Shown here: positions 1 through 8,251 of the stretch, piece by piece
How the letters are laid out: each line of letters opens with the position of its first letter
How positions within the stretch are numbered: the first letter of the stretch is position 1
From: Oceanobacillus profundus
Lineage (GTDB): Bacteria; Bacillota; Bacilli; Bacillales; Amphibacillaceae
Reading direction: 5' to 3'
NCBI RefSeq assembly: GCF_003515705.1
Contig: NZ_QWEH01000014.1
Span: 62,001-126,000, forward strand
Length of the DNA: 64,000 nucleotides
Made by a program: the position numbers and the translations under genes
Notes under the pieces: model-generated
Databases searched by the model: none
The model's input: the letters and a program-made list of their open reading frames with translations, nothing else
What the model was told of the DNA's origin: nothing

Positions 1-2
1 GG

Positions 3-587
3 ATGGAACGAGCACAGAATAATCCTGATTTTATGCAGGGCTATGTTGCATATTTGAACGAAGAAGGCGTCCATCTTGGAAAGCAAAATTACAATTGGGA
101 GTATTTAGCAGGTACAGAAATGACAGAGTTAGAAGATGAATGGCAGCATATGAAAGTAGTTGTGAAGGATGCGAACATAAAAGTATATGTTGGAGATATG
201 GACAATCCAAAAATTGATTATACCGATAACAGTGTTACAGCATTCTCTCATGGTAGTGTCGGGGTAAGAAGTCATTTCAGTAATGCTGAATTTGATAATT
301 TCCTTGTGAAGCCTATTGAGCCAAGTCTGGATTCTTTACAGAAGTCAATCGAATTAAACAGGGATACAGGTAATATCAGTCATTCATTATATATGAAACT
401 GCATAACAAACTAAAGCAATCACAGCATCATAAGGATAAGGGCGATCTGCACAAGGCTAGTAAACATCTGAATGATTTTCTGAAGCACCTGGAGAAAAAT
501 AAAGCTGATGTACCTGGACGTGTATATGAAGAATTAAACGCGGATGCTGCAAGCTTAATAGACTCTTTTGAAAGCAAGGATGAATGA
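3..587 (+). CDS. C-terminal part of a lectin-like/FIMAH-domain protein (5' truncated by window edge)
   Basis: This is the end of a longer protein; the reading frame is open to the window edge and the ATG at position 3 lies inside a domain, so it is not the start. Residues 1-105 read as the last strands of a concanavalin/LamG-like sheet domain of the kind appended to secreted glycosidases (WEYLAG, GSVGVRSHFSNAEFDNF). Residues about 108-185 match the FIMAH domain of Bacillaceae extracellular enzymes (helical, with DTGNIS and a Lys/His-rich QSQHHKDKGD stretch). By family knowledge such proteins are exported and bind or cut polysaccharide. The next genes, same strand, encode sulfatase maturation and glycosidases, so a role in extracellular glycan breakdown is inferred. 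The catalytic part lies outside the window. Confidence 0.7.
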   Translation: MERAQNNPDFMQGYVAYLNEEGVHLGKQNYNWEYLAGTEMTELEDEWQHMKVVVKDANIKVYVGDMDNPKIDYTDNSVTAFSHGSVGVRSHFSNAEFDNFLVKPIEPSLDSLQKSIELNRDTGNISHSLYMKLHNKLKQSQHHKDKGDLHKASKHLNDFLKHLEKNKADVPGRVYEELNADAASLIDSFESKDE

Positions 588-660
588 GGCAGTGGTTTTT
601 GGTAGTCGAGAAAATCTTATTTCCCACAAATCCACTTAATTAAAGGGGGAACAGATTCGA

Positions 661-1584
661 GTGAATACGAATAAAACCTGTTCATGTTGCTCTGTAAGCA
701 GAACAGATATTTCTCAAACTAATCATAGCATAGCCCCCTCTGATTATTGGGGAGGAAAGATCAGATTTAAAGACAAAATGGTGTATATATCCGGTGGTGA
801 TTTTTTGATGGGAACGGATGATGAGGAAGGCTTCCCCTCTGACAGAGAAGGTCCAGTAAGAAATGTAAAGGTAGAACCGTTCTATATCGATAATCACACC
901 GTTACGAACAAAGAATTTAAACAGTTCGTTGAAGAGACGAATTATCAGACAGTGGCAGAAAAGTTTGGCTGGTCCTTTGTATTTCATGAATTTTTAACGC
1001 TTGAACAGTTGAATAATGAAAAGCAATTACAGAACGTGCCATGGTGGTATGCGGTTAGAGATGCTTTTTGGTATCAGCCTGAAGGGAGCGGATCAACGAT
1101 TGAGCAGCGGTTGGATCATCCTGTATTACATGTATCCTGGCATGATGCCAATACCTTTTGCGAATGGGCAGGAAAGCGTCTGCCGACAGAGATTGAATGG
1201 GAATTTGCTGCTCGCGGAGGGCTTGAACAGAAGAAATATCCATGGGGAGATGAGCTGACTCCAGATGAAAAGCATTACTGCAATATTTGGCAGGGAAAGT
1301 TTCCACAATATAATTCAAAAGAAGATGGTTATTTAGGAACAGCCCCAGCAAAGTCATTTCCGCCAAATAATTATGGACTTTATAATATGTCCGGAAATGT
1401 ATGGGAATGGTGCTCGGATTGGTTTAATAAAGACATCGAACATTCAACACAGAAGAGCATGCGCGGTGGATCTTATCTATGTCATAAATCTTATTGTAAT
1501 CGCTATCGTGTAGCTGCAAGGAGTTCAAATACGATGGACAGCTCTTCAGGGAATATAGGTTTTCGCTGTGTAAGTGATGTGTGA
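661..1584 (+). CDS. Formylglycine-generating enzyme (sulfatase-modifying factor)
   Basis: Oxidises the active-site cysteine of Cys-type sulfatases to C-alpha-formylglycine. The 307-residue protein starts at GTG 661 behind an AAGGGGG ribosome site. It carries the FGE-sulfatase fold signatures: GGDFLMGTDDEE near residue 42, PVRNVKVEPFYIDNHTVTN near 65, HPVLHVSWHDA near 155, GNVWEW near 244 and, at the C-terminus, SYLCHKSYCNRYR with Cys274 and Cys279. These align with the two catalytic cysteines of human FGE (Cys336/Cys341), so it should be active. An N-terminal CSCCS cluster is extra. The substrate is almost certainly the CCPSR sulfatase 1 kb downstream. No signal peptide is seen, so modification would be cytoplasmic. 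Confidence 0.93.
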   Translation: MNTNKTCSCCSVSRTDISQTNHSIAPSDYWGGKIRFKDKMVYISGGDFLMGTDDEEGFPSDREGPVRNVKVEPFYIDNHTVTNKEFKQFVEETNYQTVAEKFGWSFVFHEFLTLEQLNNEKQLQNVPWWYAVRDAFWYQPEGSGSTIEQRLDHPVLHVSWHDANTFCEWAGKRLPTEIEWEFAARGGLEQKKYPWGDELTPDEKHYCNIWQGKFPQYNSKEDGYLGTAPAKSFPPNNYGLYNMSGNVWEWCSDWFNKDIEHSTQKSMRGGSYLCHKSYCNRYRVAARSSNTMDSSSGNIGFRCVSDV

Positions 1585-1736
1585 AATAGACAAAGAAAGG
1601 TCTCAAGAGAATAATCCCTAACTGAGAGAGGTTCGTCTTAGAAAATGATTGAATAGGATTGTTCTACCAAACGGAGATGATATAAATAATTATTCTATAC
1701 TTTTTAATTGGATTTATTTCCTCCGTAATTGGTGCA

Positions 1737-2465
1737 ATGGCTGGCTTAGGTGGAGGAATAATTATCAAGCCGGTTCTAGATTTTGTTGGGCATTATGATT
1801 TGGAAACAATCGGAGTATTATCCGCGTCTACCGTTATGGCAATGTCCACTGTAACACTGTTAAGAATAAAAACAACCAAAGTAAAGATAGATTTCAAGAT
1901 TAGCTTACTAATTGCAGTTGGATCGATAGTGGGTGGTCTAATTGGTAAAGGAGTATTTAATTTTTACGTAGTTAACCTGAAGTTAGCTGATATTGTAGGA
2001 GCCATACAATCAGGATTACTTGCTTTTCTGTTGATAATTATCTATGCATCCTTCAAATGGAGTAGCCATGTACCGAATTATCTGATAGCAAATAAAGCCA
2101 TTATCTTTTCAACAGGGCTAATATTGGGTTTGCTCTCAGCATTTCTAGGAATCGGAGGCGGTCCTTTAAACGTAGCTGTATTGGTTTTATTATTTTCCAT
2201 GACTGGAAGGAAAGTTGTCATTAATTCGACGTTCATTATATTTTTTTCACAGCTGGCATCGTTACTAGTGGTAGCATTCACTACCAGATATCAGGGGATG
2301 GACCTGTCTATGCTTCCATTTATGATTATCGGAGGTGTTGCTGGAGGATTAATTGGAAATATTTTATTGTTTAAGGTTTCGAGTAAGGCAATTTGGGGCG
2401 TTTTTAACTTCACAATTTTAATTATTGTGTTAGTTAATATTTATAATCTCGTAAAGGGATTGTGA
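1737..2465 (+). CDS. TauE/SafE family sulfite/anion exporter (start uncertain, probably near 1686)
   Basis: Membrane permease of the TauE/SafE family, which moves sulfite, sulfoacetate or related anions. The paired glycine motifs GLGGGIIIKP and GIGGGPLNV and about seven or eight hydrophobic helices identify it. The first canonical start codon in frame (ATG 1737) falls inside helix 1 and has no ribosome site. The frame continues upstream as IIILYFLIGFISSVIGA, a typical first helix, back to a TAA at 1683-1685. Just upstream in the same frame sits ATG-ATA-TAA at 1677. A GGAG at 1673-1676 is well placed for an ATA/ATT start at 1686-1692. So either a non-canonical start or a stop at codon 3 is present. 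Lying between FGE and sulfatase, it may export sulfate or sulfite released from glycans (inference). Confidence 0.8.
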   Translation: MAGLGGGIIIKPVLDFVGHYDLETIGVLSASTVMAMSTVTLLRIKTTKVKIDFKISLLIAVGSIVGGLIGKGVFNFYVVNLKLADIVGAIQSGLLAFLLIIIYASFKWSSHVPNYLIANKAIIFSTGLILGLLSAFLGIGGGPLNVAVLVLLFSMTGRKVVINSTFIIFFSQLASLLVVAFTTRYQGMDLSMLPFMIIGGVAGGLIGNILLFKVSSKAIWGVFNFTILIIVLVNIYNLVKGL

Positions 2466-2587
2466 TTAGTGAAAGAAATATCGAAAGGCTGGTAGATTAG
2501 TAGAATTTGATAGCAAGTGATTTAATGAATTAAAGAATTGAGGGTTATTTAGACAGTGTGACAATTCTCAAACTTGGAGGGGTAGGA

Positions 2588-4135
2588 ATGGTAAAAAGCA
2601 AGCCAAATATATTACTGATTTTGACAGATGACCTGGGATATTCTGATTTAGGCTGCTATGGGGGTGAAATTAATACACCAAATCTGGATCAGCTGGCGAA
2701 GGATGGGTTACGTTTCACTCAATTTTATAATTCAGCACGCTGCTGTCCGAGCCGAGCTTCTCTTTTAACCGGATTATATCCACATCAGGCTGGTATAGGG
2801 TTAATGGATGAGGATCGGGAAACACCAGGATACCGCGGATATTTGAAAGAACAATCTGTCACCCTTGCAGAAGTGTTAAGAGAAGGTGGCTATCACACCT
2901 ATTTATCAGGAAAGTGGCATGTAGGGAAACATATGCCAATTGAACGCGGGTTTGATGACTTTTATGGCTTATTGGGAGGTTTTGCAAGTTTTTGGGACAA
3001 GAAGAACTATGTTCGCTTGCCTGAGGATCGACCGCAAAGAAGTTATGCCGAGGGAGAATTTTATGCTACAGATGCAATTACAGATCACGCATTAGATTTT
3101 ATTGAGGAATCCCGCAGTGAGGAACAGCCTTATTTTCTGTACCTGGCATATAATGCACCACATTTTCCGCTTCAGGCACCGAAAGAAGATATTAAGAAGT
3201 ATGAGAAATTATATGAAAAAGGCTGGGATAAAATACGGGAAGAACGATTGGAGCGAATGAAACAACTGCAAGAGGTGGATGAAGAGATGCAGCTGCCACC
3301 ACGGTCAGAATATTGGGATCGGGATCGAAATATTAGCGGTGTCAATCCAGCTTGGGAAACGATTGATCCAGACCGTAAAAAAGATCTAGTAAGAAGAATG
3401 GCGATTTATGCCGCCATGGTTGACCGTATGGACCAGAATGTCGGCAGGGTGATTGAAAACCTTCGAGAACATAATGAACTTGAAAATACGCTGATACTGT
3501 TTTGCTCGGATAATGGGGCATGTGCGGAATGGGATCCTTGGGGATTTGATGACTGGCAAACAACTTCAAACATTTTGCATCGAAAAGAAGACTTGGAACG
3601 CATGGGAGGTCCAGAAACCTATCACAGCTACGGGTCTGGCTGGGCAAATGCATGCAGTACACCGCTTCGAATGTACAAGCACTATTCCCATGAAGGAGGA
3701 ATTAGTACGCCATTGATTGTTCACTGGCCAGCAGAGGTTGAGCGAAACGGAGAGATTGATCATCGTCCAGGTCACTTTATTGACTTTATGGCAACTTTTG
3801 TTGATATTACCGGATCACAGTATCCAGATGAGTATCAAGGAAATAAGATACCGCCGATGGAAGGAGAAAGTTTACTTCCTGTTTTCAAGGGAGAGACAAC
3901 AGATACCCGAACATTGTGTTTTGAACATGAAGAACATTGTGCAATTCGCCAGGGAGAGTGGAAGCTTGTGAAAATAAAAGAAAGAGAATGGGAGCTATTC
4001 AACATGAATAACGACCGGACAGAGATGAATAATGTAGCAAATGACTATCCTGAGCTCGTGGAAAAGATGAAAGCAACGTGGAAAGAATGGGCTGAGAAGA
4101 CCGATGTATACCCCCGCGTTAAATTGGAGAATTAA
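2588..4135 (+). CDS. Cys-type sulfatase (arylsulfatase A family)
   Basis: Hydrolyses a sulfate ester, here probably on a glycan. The chosen ATG 2588 has GGAGGGG five bases upstream; a GTG at 2558 would add ten unsupported residues. The protein is 515 residues. Metal ligands Asp14-Asp15 lie in ILTDDLGYSD. The sulfatase signature CCPSRASLLTG places the cysteine to be converted to formylglycine at Cys52. SGKWHVGK follows about 60 residues later and FCSDNGA lies in the second half. There is no signal peptide, so it would act in the cytosol on imported oligosaccharides, unusual beside a secreted neighbour. FGE upstream and GH2/GH43 enzymes downstream support a sulfated-polysaccharide pathway. The exact substrate cannot be read from the sequence. 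Confidence 0.93.
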   Translation: MVKSKPNILLILTDDLGYSDLGCYGGEINTPNLDQLAKDGLRFTQFYNSARCCPSRASLLTGLYPHQAGIGLMDEDRETPGYRGYLKEQSVTLAEVLREGGYHTYLSGKWHVGKHMPIERGFDDFYGLLGGFASFWDKKNYVRLPEDRPQRSYAEGEFYATDAITDHALDFIEESRSEEQPYFLYLAYNAPHFPLQAPKEDIKKYEKLYEKGWDKIREERLERMKQLQEVDEEMQLPPRSEYWDRDRNISGVNPAWETIDPDRKKDLVRRMAIYAAMVDRMDQNVGRVIENLREHNELENTLILFCSDNGACAEWDPWGFDDWQTTSNILHRKEDLERMGGPETYHSYGSGWANACSTPLRMYKHYSHEGGISTPLIVHWPAEVERNGEIDHRPGHFIDFMATFVDITGSQYPDEYQGNKIPPMEGESLLPVFKGETTDTRTLCFEHEEHCAIRQGEWKLVKIKEREWELFNMNNDRTEMNNVANDYPELVEKMKATWKEWAEKTDVYPRVKLEN

Positions 4136-4193
4136 CTTTTAGGTAAACGCTATCAATCAAAACAATATTAAATCATAGAATAGGAGAATATAA

Positions 4194-5963
4194 ATGACAC
4201 AAACAACTGCAACATATCAGAGGACAGAATATCCACGTCCGCAATTTCAAAGAGATTCATGGTTAAATCTGAATGGAACATGGAAATTTGCATTTGATGA
4301 CAAAAATATTGGCGAGAAACAGCAATGGTCGAATGAGCCAAGCTTTACAACAGATATTCAAGTACCGTTTACGTATGAAACAAAAGCGAGCGGAATTGGA
4401 GAAGAAGCTTTTCATCCCTATGTTTGGTATCAAAGAACGTTTGAAATTCCAGAGGAAGAAATAGGAAAACGGGTAATTTTGAGATTTCAAGCATCGGATT
4501 ATGTAACAAAGGTATGGGTAAACGGTAAATATATCGGAAATCATGTTGGTGGTAATTCTTCTTTTAATTTCGATATTACGGATGCGATTGATTATAATGA
4601 AAAGAATGAACTTGTTGTTAAAGCGGAAGACAGTATGAGCTGCTATCAGCCAAGAGGAAAACAGCGGTGGAAAGACGAAAACTTCGGATGCTGGTATGTA
4701 CAGACTACAGGGATTTGGCAAAGTGTTTGGCTGGAATTCCTGGAGGAAGCTAGTATTGATAATGTAAAAATTACTCCTGATGTGGATACACATTCTGTTA
4801 ATTTTGACTATACATTGAATGGTTCATTTAATGAGGATTGGTATGTGGAAACAATAATCAGCTTTTCGGGTGAAAGAGTTAAGCAATTTTCGATAACACC
4901 AGATCGTTCAAAAATGAGTTTTGCAGTGGATCTTCTTTCTGAGATACATGAATGGAAAGTAATGCATTGGTCACCGCAACAACCGAATTTATATGATGTT
5001 ACATTTAGACTCTATGAAAATGGCAGATTGGTAGATGAAGTAAATTCATATTTCGGCATGCGAAAAATTTCTATTAAAGATGGTCAAGTACTTCTTAATA
5101 ATGTACCAATATACCAAAAATTACTATTGGATCAAGGATACTGGACAGATACGATGCTTACACCTCCATCCGATGAAGCAATGCTGGAGGATATTGAGAA
5201 GACAATTCAGATGGGCTTTAACGGCGTACGCAAACATCAAAAGCTTGAAGATGAACGCTTCTTATATTGGTGCGATAAAAAGGGATTGCTTGTATGGTCT
5301 GAAATGGCTGCTACATATGAGTTTTCTGATGAAGCAGTAGATAATTTTACGAAAGAATGGCTGGAAATCATTCAGCAGCATTATAATCATCCATCTATTG
5401 TGACTTGGGTCCCATTCAATGAATCATGGGGTGTGCCAAATATATTAAAGGATAAAAAGCAGCAAGCATTTACAGAATCAATTTACTACTTAACAAAGGC
5501 AATTGATCCAAATCGCCCGGTTATCGTGAACGATGGGTGGGAACACACCGTTTCAGATATTATTGCCCTTCATGATTATGAAGAGTTTGGGGAAGCATTT
5601 TTAGAACGTTATAAAGATAAAAATAGAATAGTAAATAATGAAATACCTCATAACAAAGGAAAGTATGCATTTGCAGAAGGATATGAATATAAAGGTCAGC
5701 CAGTTATGATAACAGAATATGGCGGAATTGCCTTTAATGATGAAAGCGGCTGGGGATACGGGAATCAAGTGAATACAGAGGAGGAATTTCTAACCAGATA
5801 CCGCAATATCACAGATGCAATAAAATCAATTCCGTATATTTCTGGATACTGCTATACACAGACAACAGATGTACAGCAGGAGATTAATGGATTATTGAAA
5901 GAAGATCGAACACCAAAAATTGAACTGAAAAAGATAAAGGAAATTAATGATTCCATTAAATAG
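4194..5963 (+). CDS. Glycoside hydrolase family 2 enzyme (beta-galactosidase/beta-glucuronidase type)
   Basis: Exo-acting retaining glycosidase of 589 residues, start ATG 4194 behind AGGAGAA. The N-terminal jelly-roll sugar-binding domain (PRPQFQRDSWLNLNGTWKFAF, then WYQRTFEIP and VWVNGKYIGNHVGG) is followed by an immunoglobulin-like domain and a C-terminal TIM barrel. The acid/base glutamate is Glu410 in PFNESWG and the likely nucleophile Glu508 in MITEYGG. It lacks a signal peptide, so it should act on imported oligosaccharides. It lies 58 bases after the sulfatase stop and probably shares its transcript. GH2 covers beta-galactosidase, glucuronidase and mannosidase activities; which applies here is not decidable by eye. 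Confidence 0.9.
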   Translation: MTQTTATYQRTEYPRPQFQRDSWLNLNGTWKFAFDDKNIGEKQQWSNEPSFTTDIQVPFTYETKASGIGEEAFHPYVWYQRTFEIPEEEIGKRVILRFQASDYVTKVWVNGKYIGNHVGGNSSFNFDITDAIDYNEKNELVVKAEDSMSCYQPRGKQRWKDENFGCWYVQTTGIWQSVWLEFLEEASIDNVKITPDVDTHSVNFDYTLNGSFNEDWYVETIISFSGERVKQFSITPDRSKMSFAVDLLSEIHEWKVMHWSPQQPNLYDVTFRLYENGRLVDEVNSYFGMRKISIKDGQVLLNNVPIYQKLLLDQGYWTDTMLTPPSDEAMLEDIEKTIQMGFNGVRKHQKLEDERFLYWCDKKGLLVWSEMAATYEFSDEAVDNFTKEWLEIIQQHYNHPSIVTWVPFNESWGVPNILKDKKQQAFTESIYYLTKAIDPNRPVIVNDGWEHTVSDIIALHDYEEFGEAFLERYKDKNRIVNNEIPHNKGKYAFAEGYEYKGQPVMITEYGGIAFNDESGWGYGNQVNTEEEFLTRYRNITDAIKSIPYISGYCYTQTTDVQQEINGLLKEDRTPKIELKKIKEINDSIK

Positions 5964-5973
5964 TAATAACCAG

Positions 5974-6005
5974 AAGGATTGTTCAGGTATTCTTGAACAA
6001 TCCTT
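5974..6005 (+). terminator. Intergenic hairpin between GH2 and GH43 genes
   Basis: AAGGATTGTTCA (5974-5985) pairs perfectly with TGAACAATCCTT (5994-6005), loop of eight bases. No U-run follows, so it is better read as an mRNA-stability or attenuation hairpin than as a full terminator. Confidence 0.55.
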
Positions 6006-6065
6006 AACTGTAATTAAATAATGCTGCTACAAAAAATGTAATAGCTATACGAAAGGAAGTACTGC

Positions 6066-7013
6066 ATGGGGAAAACGTTTAAGAATCCATTATTAGATCC
6101 CGGTCCTGACCCATGGGTTTATAAAGAAAATGATATGTATTATTTAATGATTACCATAGGCAATAGGCTCGATTTATGGAAATCCCGCACATTGAGCGGG
6201 ATTTCCAAAGGAGAGTGTAAGACCATCTGGACTCCTCCATTAGCAGGAATAAACAGCAAGAATATATGGGCACCGGAAATTCATAGAATAAACGGGAAAT
6301 GGTACGTTTATTTTACTGCAAATGATGGAGTTGGCGATGATGAATCACGTAAAATATTTGTTCTGGAAAATAACTCCGAGGATCCTTTTACAGGTCAATG
6401 GATTGAACGCGGATATGTAAATACAGAATACCCTGGACTGGATGGTACAGTTTTCGAATATAAGGATCAATTATATTTTGTTTATGCGGGATATGGGCAT
6501 TTTCCTGCTTATGGATCAGCGCTTTATATTGCTGAAATGACTGACCCATGGACGTTGACTGGTGAAAATGTAATGTTAACGAAACCAGAATATGAATGGG
6601 AAATGCAAGGGGGTATGGCGATAAATGAAGGCCCCGTCATACTAAAAAGGAAATCTAAACTTTTCCTGGTTTACTCAGCCAGTGCCACATGGTCAGATGA
6701 TTATTCGTTAGGAATGTTAACTCTATCTGCTAATTCAGATGTTATGAAACCAAGTGCTTGGGAAAAATCAACACAGCCGGTTTTTAAGAAAAGTTTGGAA
6801 AATAAAGTGTTTGCACCAGGACATAATAGTTTTGTAGAGTCACCAGATGGGACAGAAGATTGGATCGTTTACCATGCTATTCCTGAATCAGAAGGGGGAG
6901 GGCAACGCAGTACTCGAATCCAAAAGATTTACTGGAAAGCTGATGGAACACCAGAATTTGGTATTCCGTTAGCAACTGACGATTTGATACCTGTTCCGTC
7001 TGGAGAGGATTAG
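6066..7013 (+). CDS. Glycoside hydrolase family 43 enzyme
   Basis: Inverting five-bladed beta-propeller glycosidase (alpha-L-arabinofuranosidase, beta-xylosidase or exo-galactosidase type), 315 residues, start ATG 6066 behind AAAGGAAG. The three GH43 carboxylates are visible: Asp15 in GPDPWVY (general base), Asp126 in GLDGTVF (pKa modulator) and Glu188 in INEGPV (general acid). NIWAPEIHRINGKWYVYF and GHNSFVESPDG are further family landmarks. It has only the propeller, with no signal peptide and no carbohydrate-binding module, so it is probably intracellular like its neighbours. It is the last complete gene of the sulfatase/glycosidase run and is followed by a strong hairpin. Confidence 0.9.
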   Translation: MGKTFKNPLLDPGPDPWVYKENDMYYLMITIGNRLDLWKSRTLSGISKGECKTIWTPPLAGINSKNIWAPEIHRINGKWYVYFTANDGVGDDESRKIFVLENNSEDPFTGQWIERGYVNTEYPGLDGTVFEYKDQLYFVYAGYGHFPAYGSALYIAEMTDPWTLTGENVMLTKPEYEWEMQGGMAINEGPVILKRKSKLFLVYSASATWSDDYSLGMLTLSANSDVMKPSAWEKSTQPVFKKSLENKVFAPGHNSFVESPDGTEDWIVYHAIPESEGGGQRSTRIQKIYWKADGTPEFGIPLATDDLIPVPSGED

Positions 7014-7063
7014 ATAGGTTTTAATTGATTATATGTTAATAAGGTCAAGAATAAATGAAGATT

Positions 7064-7107
7064 AAGATCCATAAGAAGGCAGAGTAACTGTCTTTTTTAT
7101 GGATCTT
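7064..7107 (+). terminator. Rho-independent terminator after GH43 gene
   Basis: The outer arms AAGATCCATAA (7064-7074) and TTATGGATCTT (7097-7107) are perfect inverted repeats. They enclose an inner GGCAG/CTGTC stem followed by TTTTTT (7093-7098). It ends the sulfatase/GH operon. Confidence 0.75.
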
Positions 7108-7120
7108 CGCTATTTAATAT

Positions 7121-7200
7121 GAAGACGAATGGGAAATTTATAACATCGGGCCTTGTAAATGGGCAGAAAGAACGGACGTTTATCCTCGTTTAGAGCAGAA
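7121..7200 (+). pseudogene. Relic of a second sulfatase C-terminus
   Basis: Read in the frame starting at 7121, this stretch gives EDEWEIYNI and then KWAERTDVYPRL. The complete sulfatase upstream ends with REWELFNM and EWAEKTDVYPRV. The order is the same, but about two dozen codons between the two blocks are missing here, and stops close the frame upstream (7115) and downstream. There is no start or ribosome site. It is the remains of a paralogous sulfatase gene, reduced by deletion to its last two conserved blocks. Confidence 0.75.
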
Positions 7201-7357
7201 TCTTTTTGATAAGTCGAATCCAAGCATAATTCTAAAAAAAACAGCAACAGGATCCCTGATTACGATCAGGAACTAGAGATTTTCATATCAATAAAATGGG
7301 AAAAAATATCAAAAATTATATTCGTATTAAGATAGGATTAGCTGATATTTCAACTAA

Positions 7358-7807
7358 TTATGTCTCCTCCCAGAGTTTCATTGGATCTACTTGCCCTTCA
7401 CGCAATGGCATTCGTCTCATTGATAAGGTGCGTTCTGTTTTTGCTTTTTTAAGATCATCATAGATTTCCTTTGATTTACCTAACCCAACTTCAGCCGCTT
7501 CTTCAACGGTTGCACAATAAAATACCTGTTCGATTCCCGCAAAGTACATCGCAGTTAAACACATTGGACAAGGTTCACCGCTCGCGTACATCGTATAACC
7601 AGATAGATTGTTCGTTTGTAATTTAGCTTGCGCACGTCGGATAGCAAGTAACTCTGCATGGCCACTAACATCAAATGTTTTGTGCAGTTCATTTACGCCT
7701 TCAGTTATGATGTTATTCTCTTTTACGAGTACAGCACCAAATGGCTGTCCACCCTCTTGAATATTTTCTGTCGCTAGTTCAATTGCTCGTTCCATGAATT
7801 TGTCCAT
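7358..7807 (-). CDS. Nucleoside/guanine deaminase, CMP/dCMP deaminase fold
   Basis: Zinc-dependent deaminase of 149 residues with the ligands and proton shuttle in place: His50-Ala-Glu52 and Pro79-Cys80-Pro-Met-Cys83. GGQPFGAVLVK near residue 20 is the usual substrate-side strand. Length and the C-terminal region resemble Bacillus GuaD-type guanine deaminases, but the family also includes cytosine and tRNA adenosine deaminases. Start ATG 7807 has TGGAGGT upstream. It is monocistronic and opposite in direction to the sulfatase locus. Confidence 0.85.
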   Translation of the reverse strand: MDKFMERAIELATENIQEGGQPFGAVLVKENNIITEGVNELHKTFDVSGHAELLAIRRAQAKLQTNNLSGYTMYASGEPCPMCLTAMYFAGIEQVFYCATVEEAAEVGLGKSKEIYDDLKKAKTERTLSMRRMPLREGQVDPMKLWEET

Positions 7808-7911
7808 ATTAAACCTCCATGAATGTATCGTTTAACTTTACTGTACTTAAGTTTTATGTGGATTTCAATTTTTTGAAATCGATAACAGGGCGTGTTGGAG
7901 AAACGGCTTTA

Positions 7912-8001
7912 CTATCCATTTAGAATACCTGAAGGATCATCGTGCAATACAACGATTTTATGTTTGAAATGGTCCAATGTATGTGGATATAAGGATCCCA
8001 T
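7912..8001 (-). pseudogene. Possible N-terminal relic of a four-carbon-acid sugar kinase
   Basis: A 29-codon frame reads MGSLYPHTLDHFKHKIVVLH, then DDPSGILNG, then stop, with AGAGG seven bases before its ATG. The KIVVL-DDPSG block resembles the KIVVLDDDPTG start of four-carbon-acid sugar kinases (DUF1537/OtnK family), where it forms the first strand and phosphate loop. The frame stops right after it, so it would be a truncated gene start. The match is short, so the identification is tentative. Confidence 0.35.
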
Positions 8002-8212
8002 AGTTACCTCTTTTCCGAAGTAGGAAAGTATAAAAATTGTCTGTTTACCATTCCTTTTCAAAAATGGGCATGTCCAACTCCAGCGCTAAATACACATGAA
8101 GCTTACTAACACTTGCGAGTTTTTCTCTCCTGGTTAGCCGATTATTTTATATTATTCTTTCCGAGTAAAAGGGAAGCAGCTCTATAACTACTCATTGGCT
8201 ATACACACACAT
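8002..8212. other. Intergenic stretch with no identifiable gene
   Basis: Between the kinase-like relic and the SurA_N gene terminator there is a minus-strand frame reading ASVSKLHVYLALELDMPIFE just before a stop near 8049. It looks protein-like, but I cannot place it in a family. It may be part of the same decayed region. Confidence 0.3.
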
Positions 8213-8248
8213 AATAAAACCAGGTCCGAAAAGGAACCTGGTTTTATT
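8213..8248 (-). terminator. Terminator of the SurA_N lipoprotein gene
   Basis: AATAAAACCAGGT (8213-8225) and ACCTGGTTTTATT (8236-8248) form a perfect 13-bp stem around a short loop, directly after the minus-strand stop codon. Read on the minus strand it ends in a U-rich arm. Confidence 0.85.
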
Positions 8249-8251
8249 AGA

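Noticed and set aside
2558..2587. GTG 2558 as start of the sulfatase
   Set aside because: ATG 2588 has an excellent GGAGGGG site and begins with the family-typical PNILLILTDD; the extra ten residues have no support.
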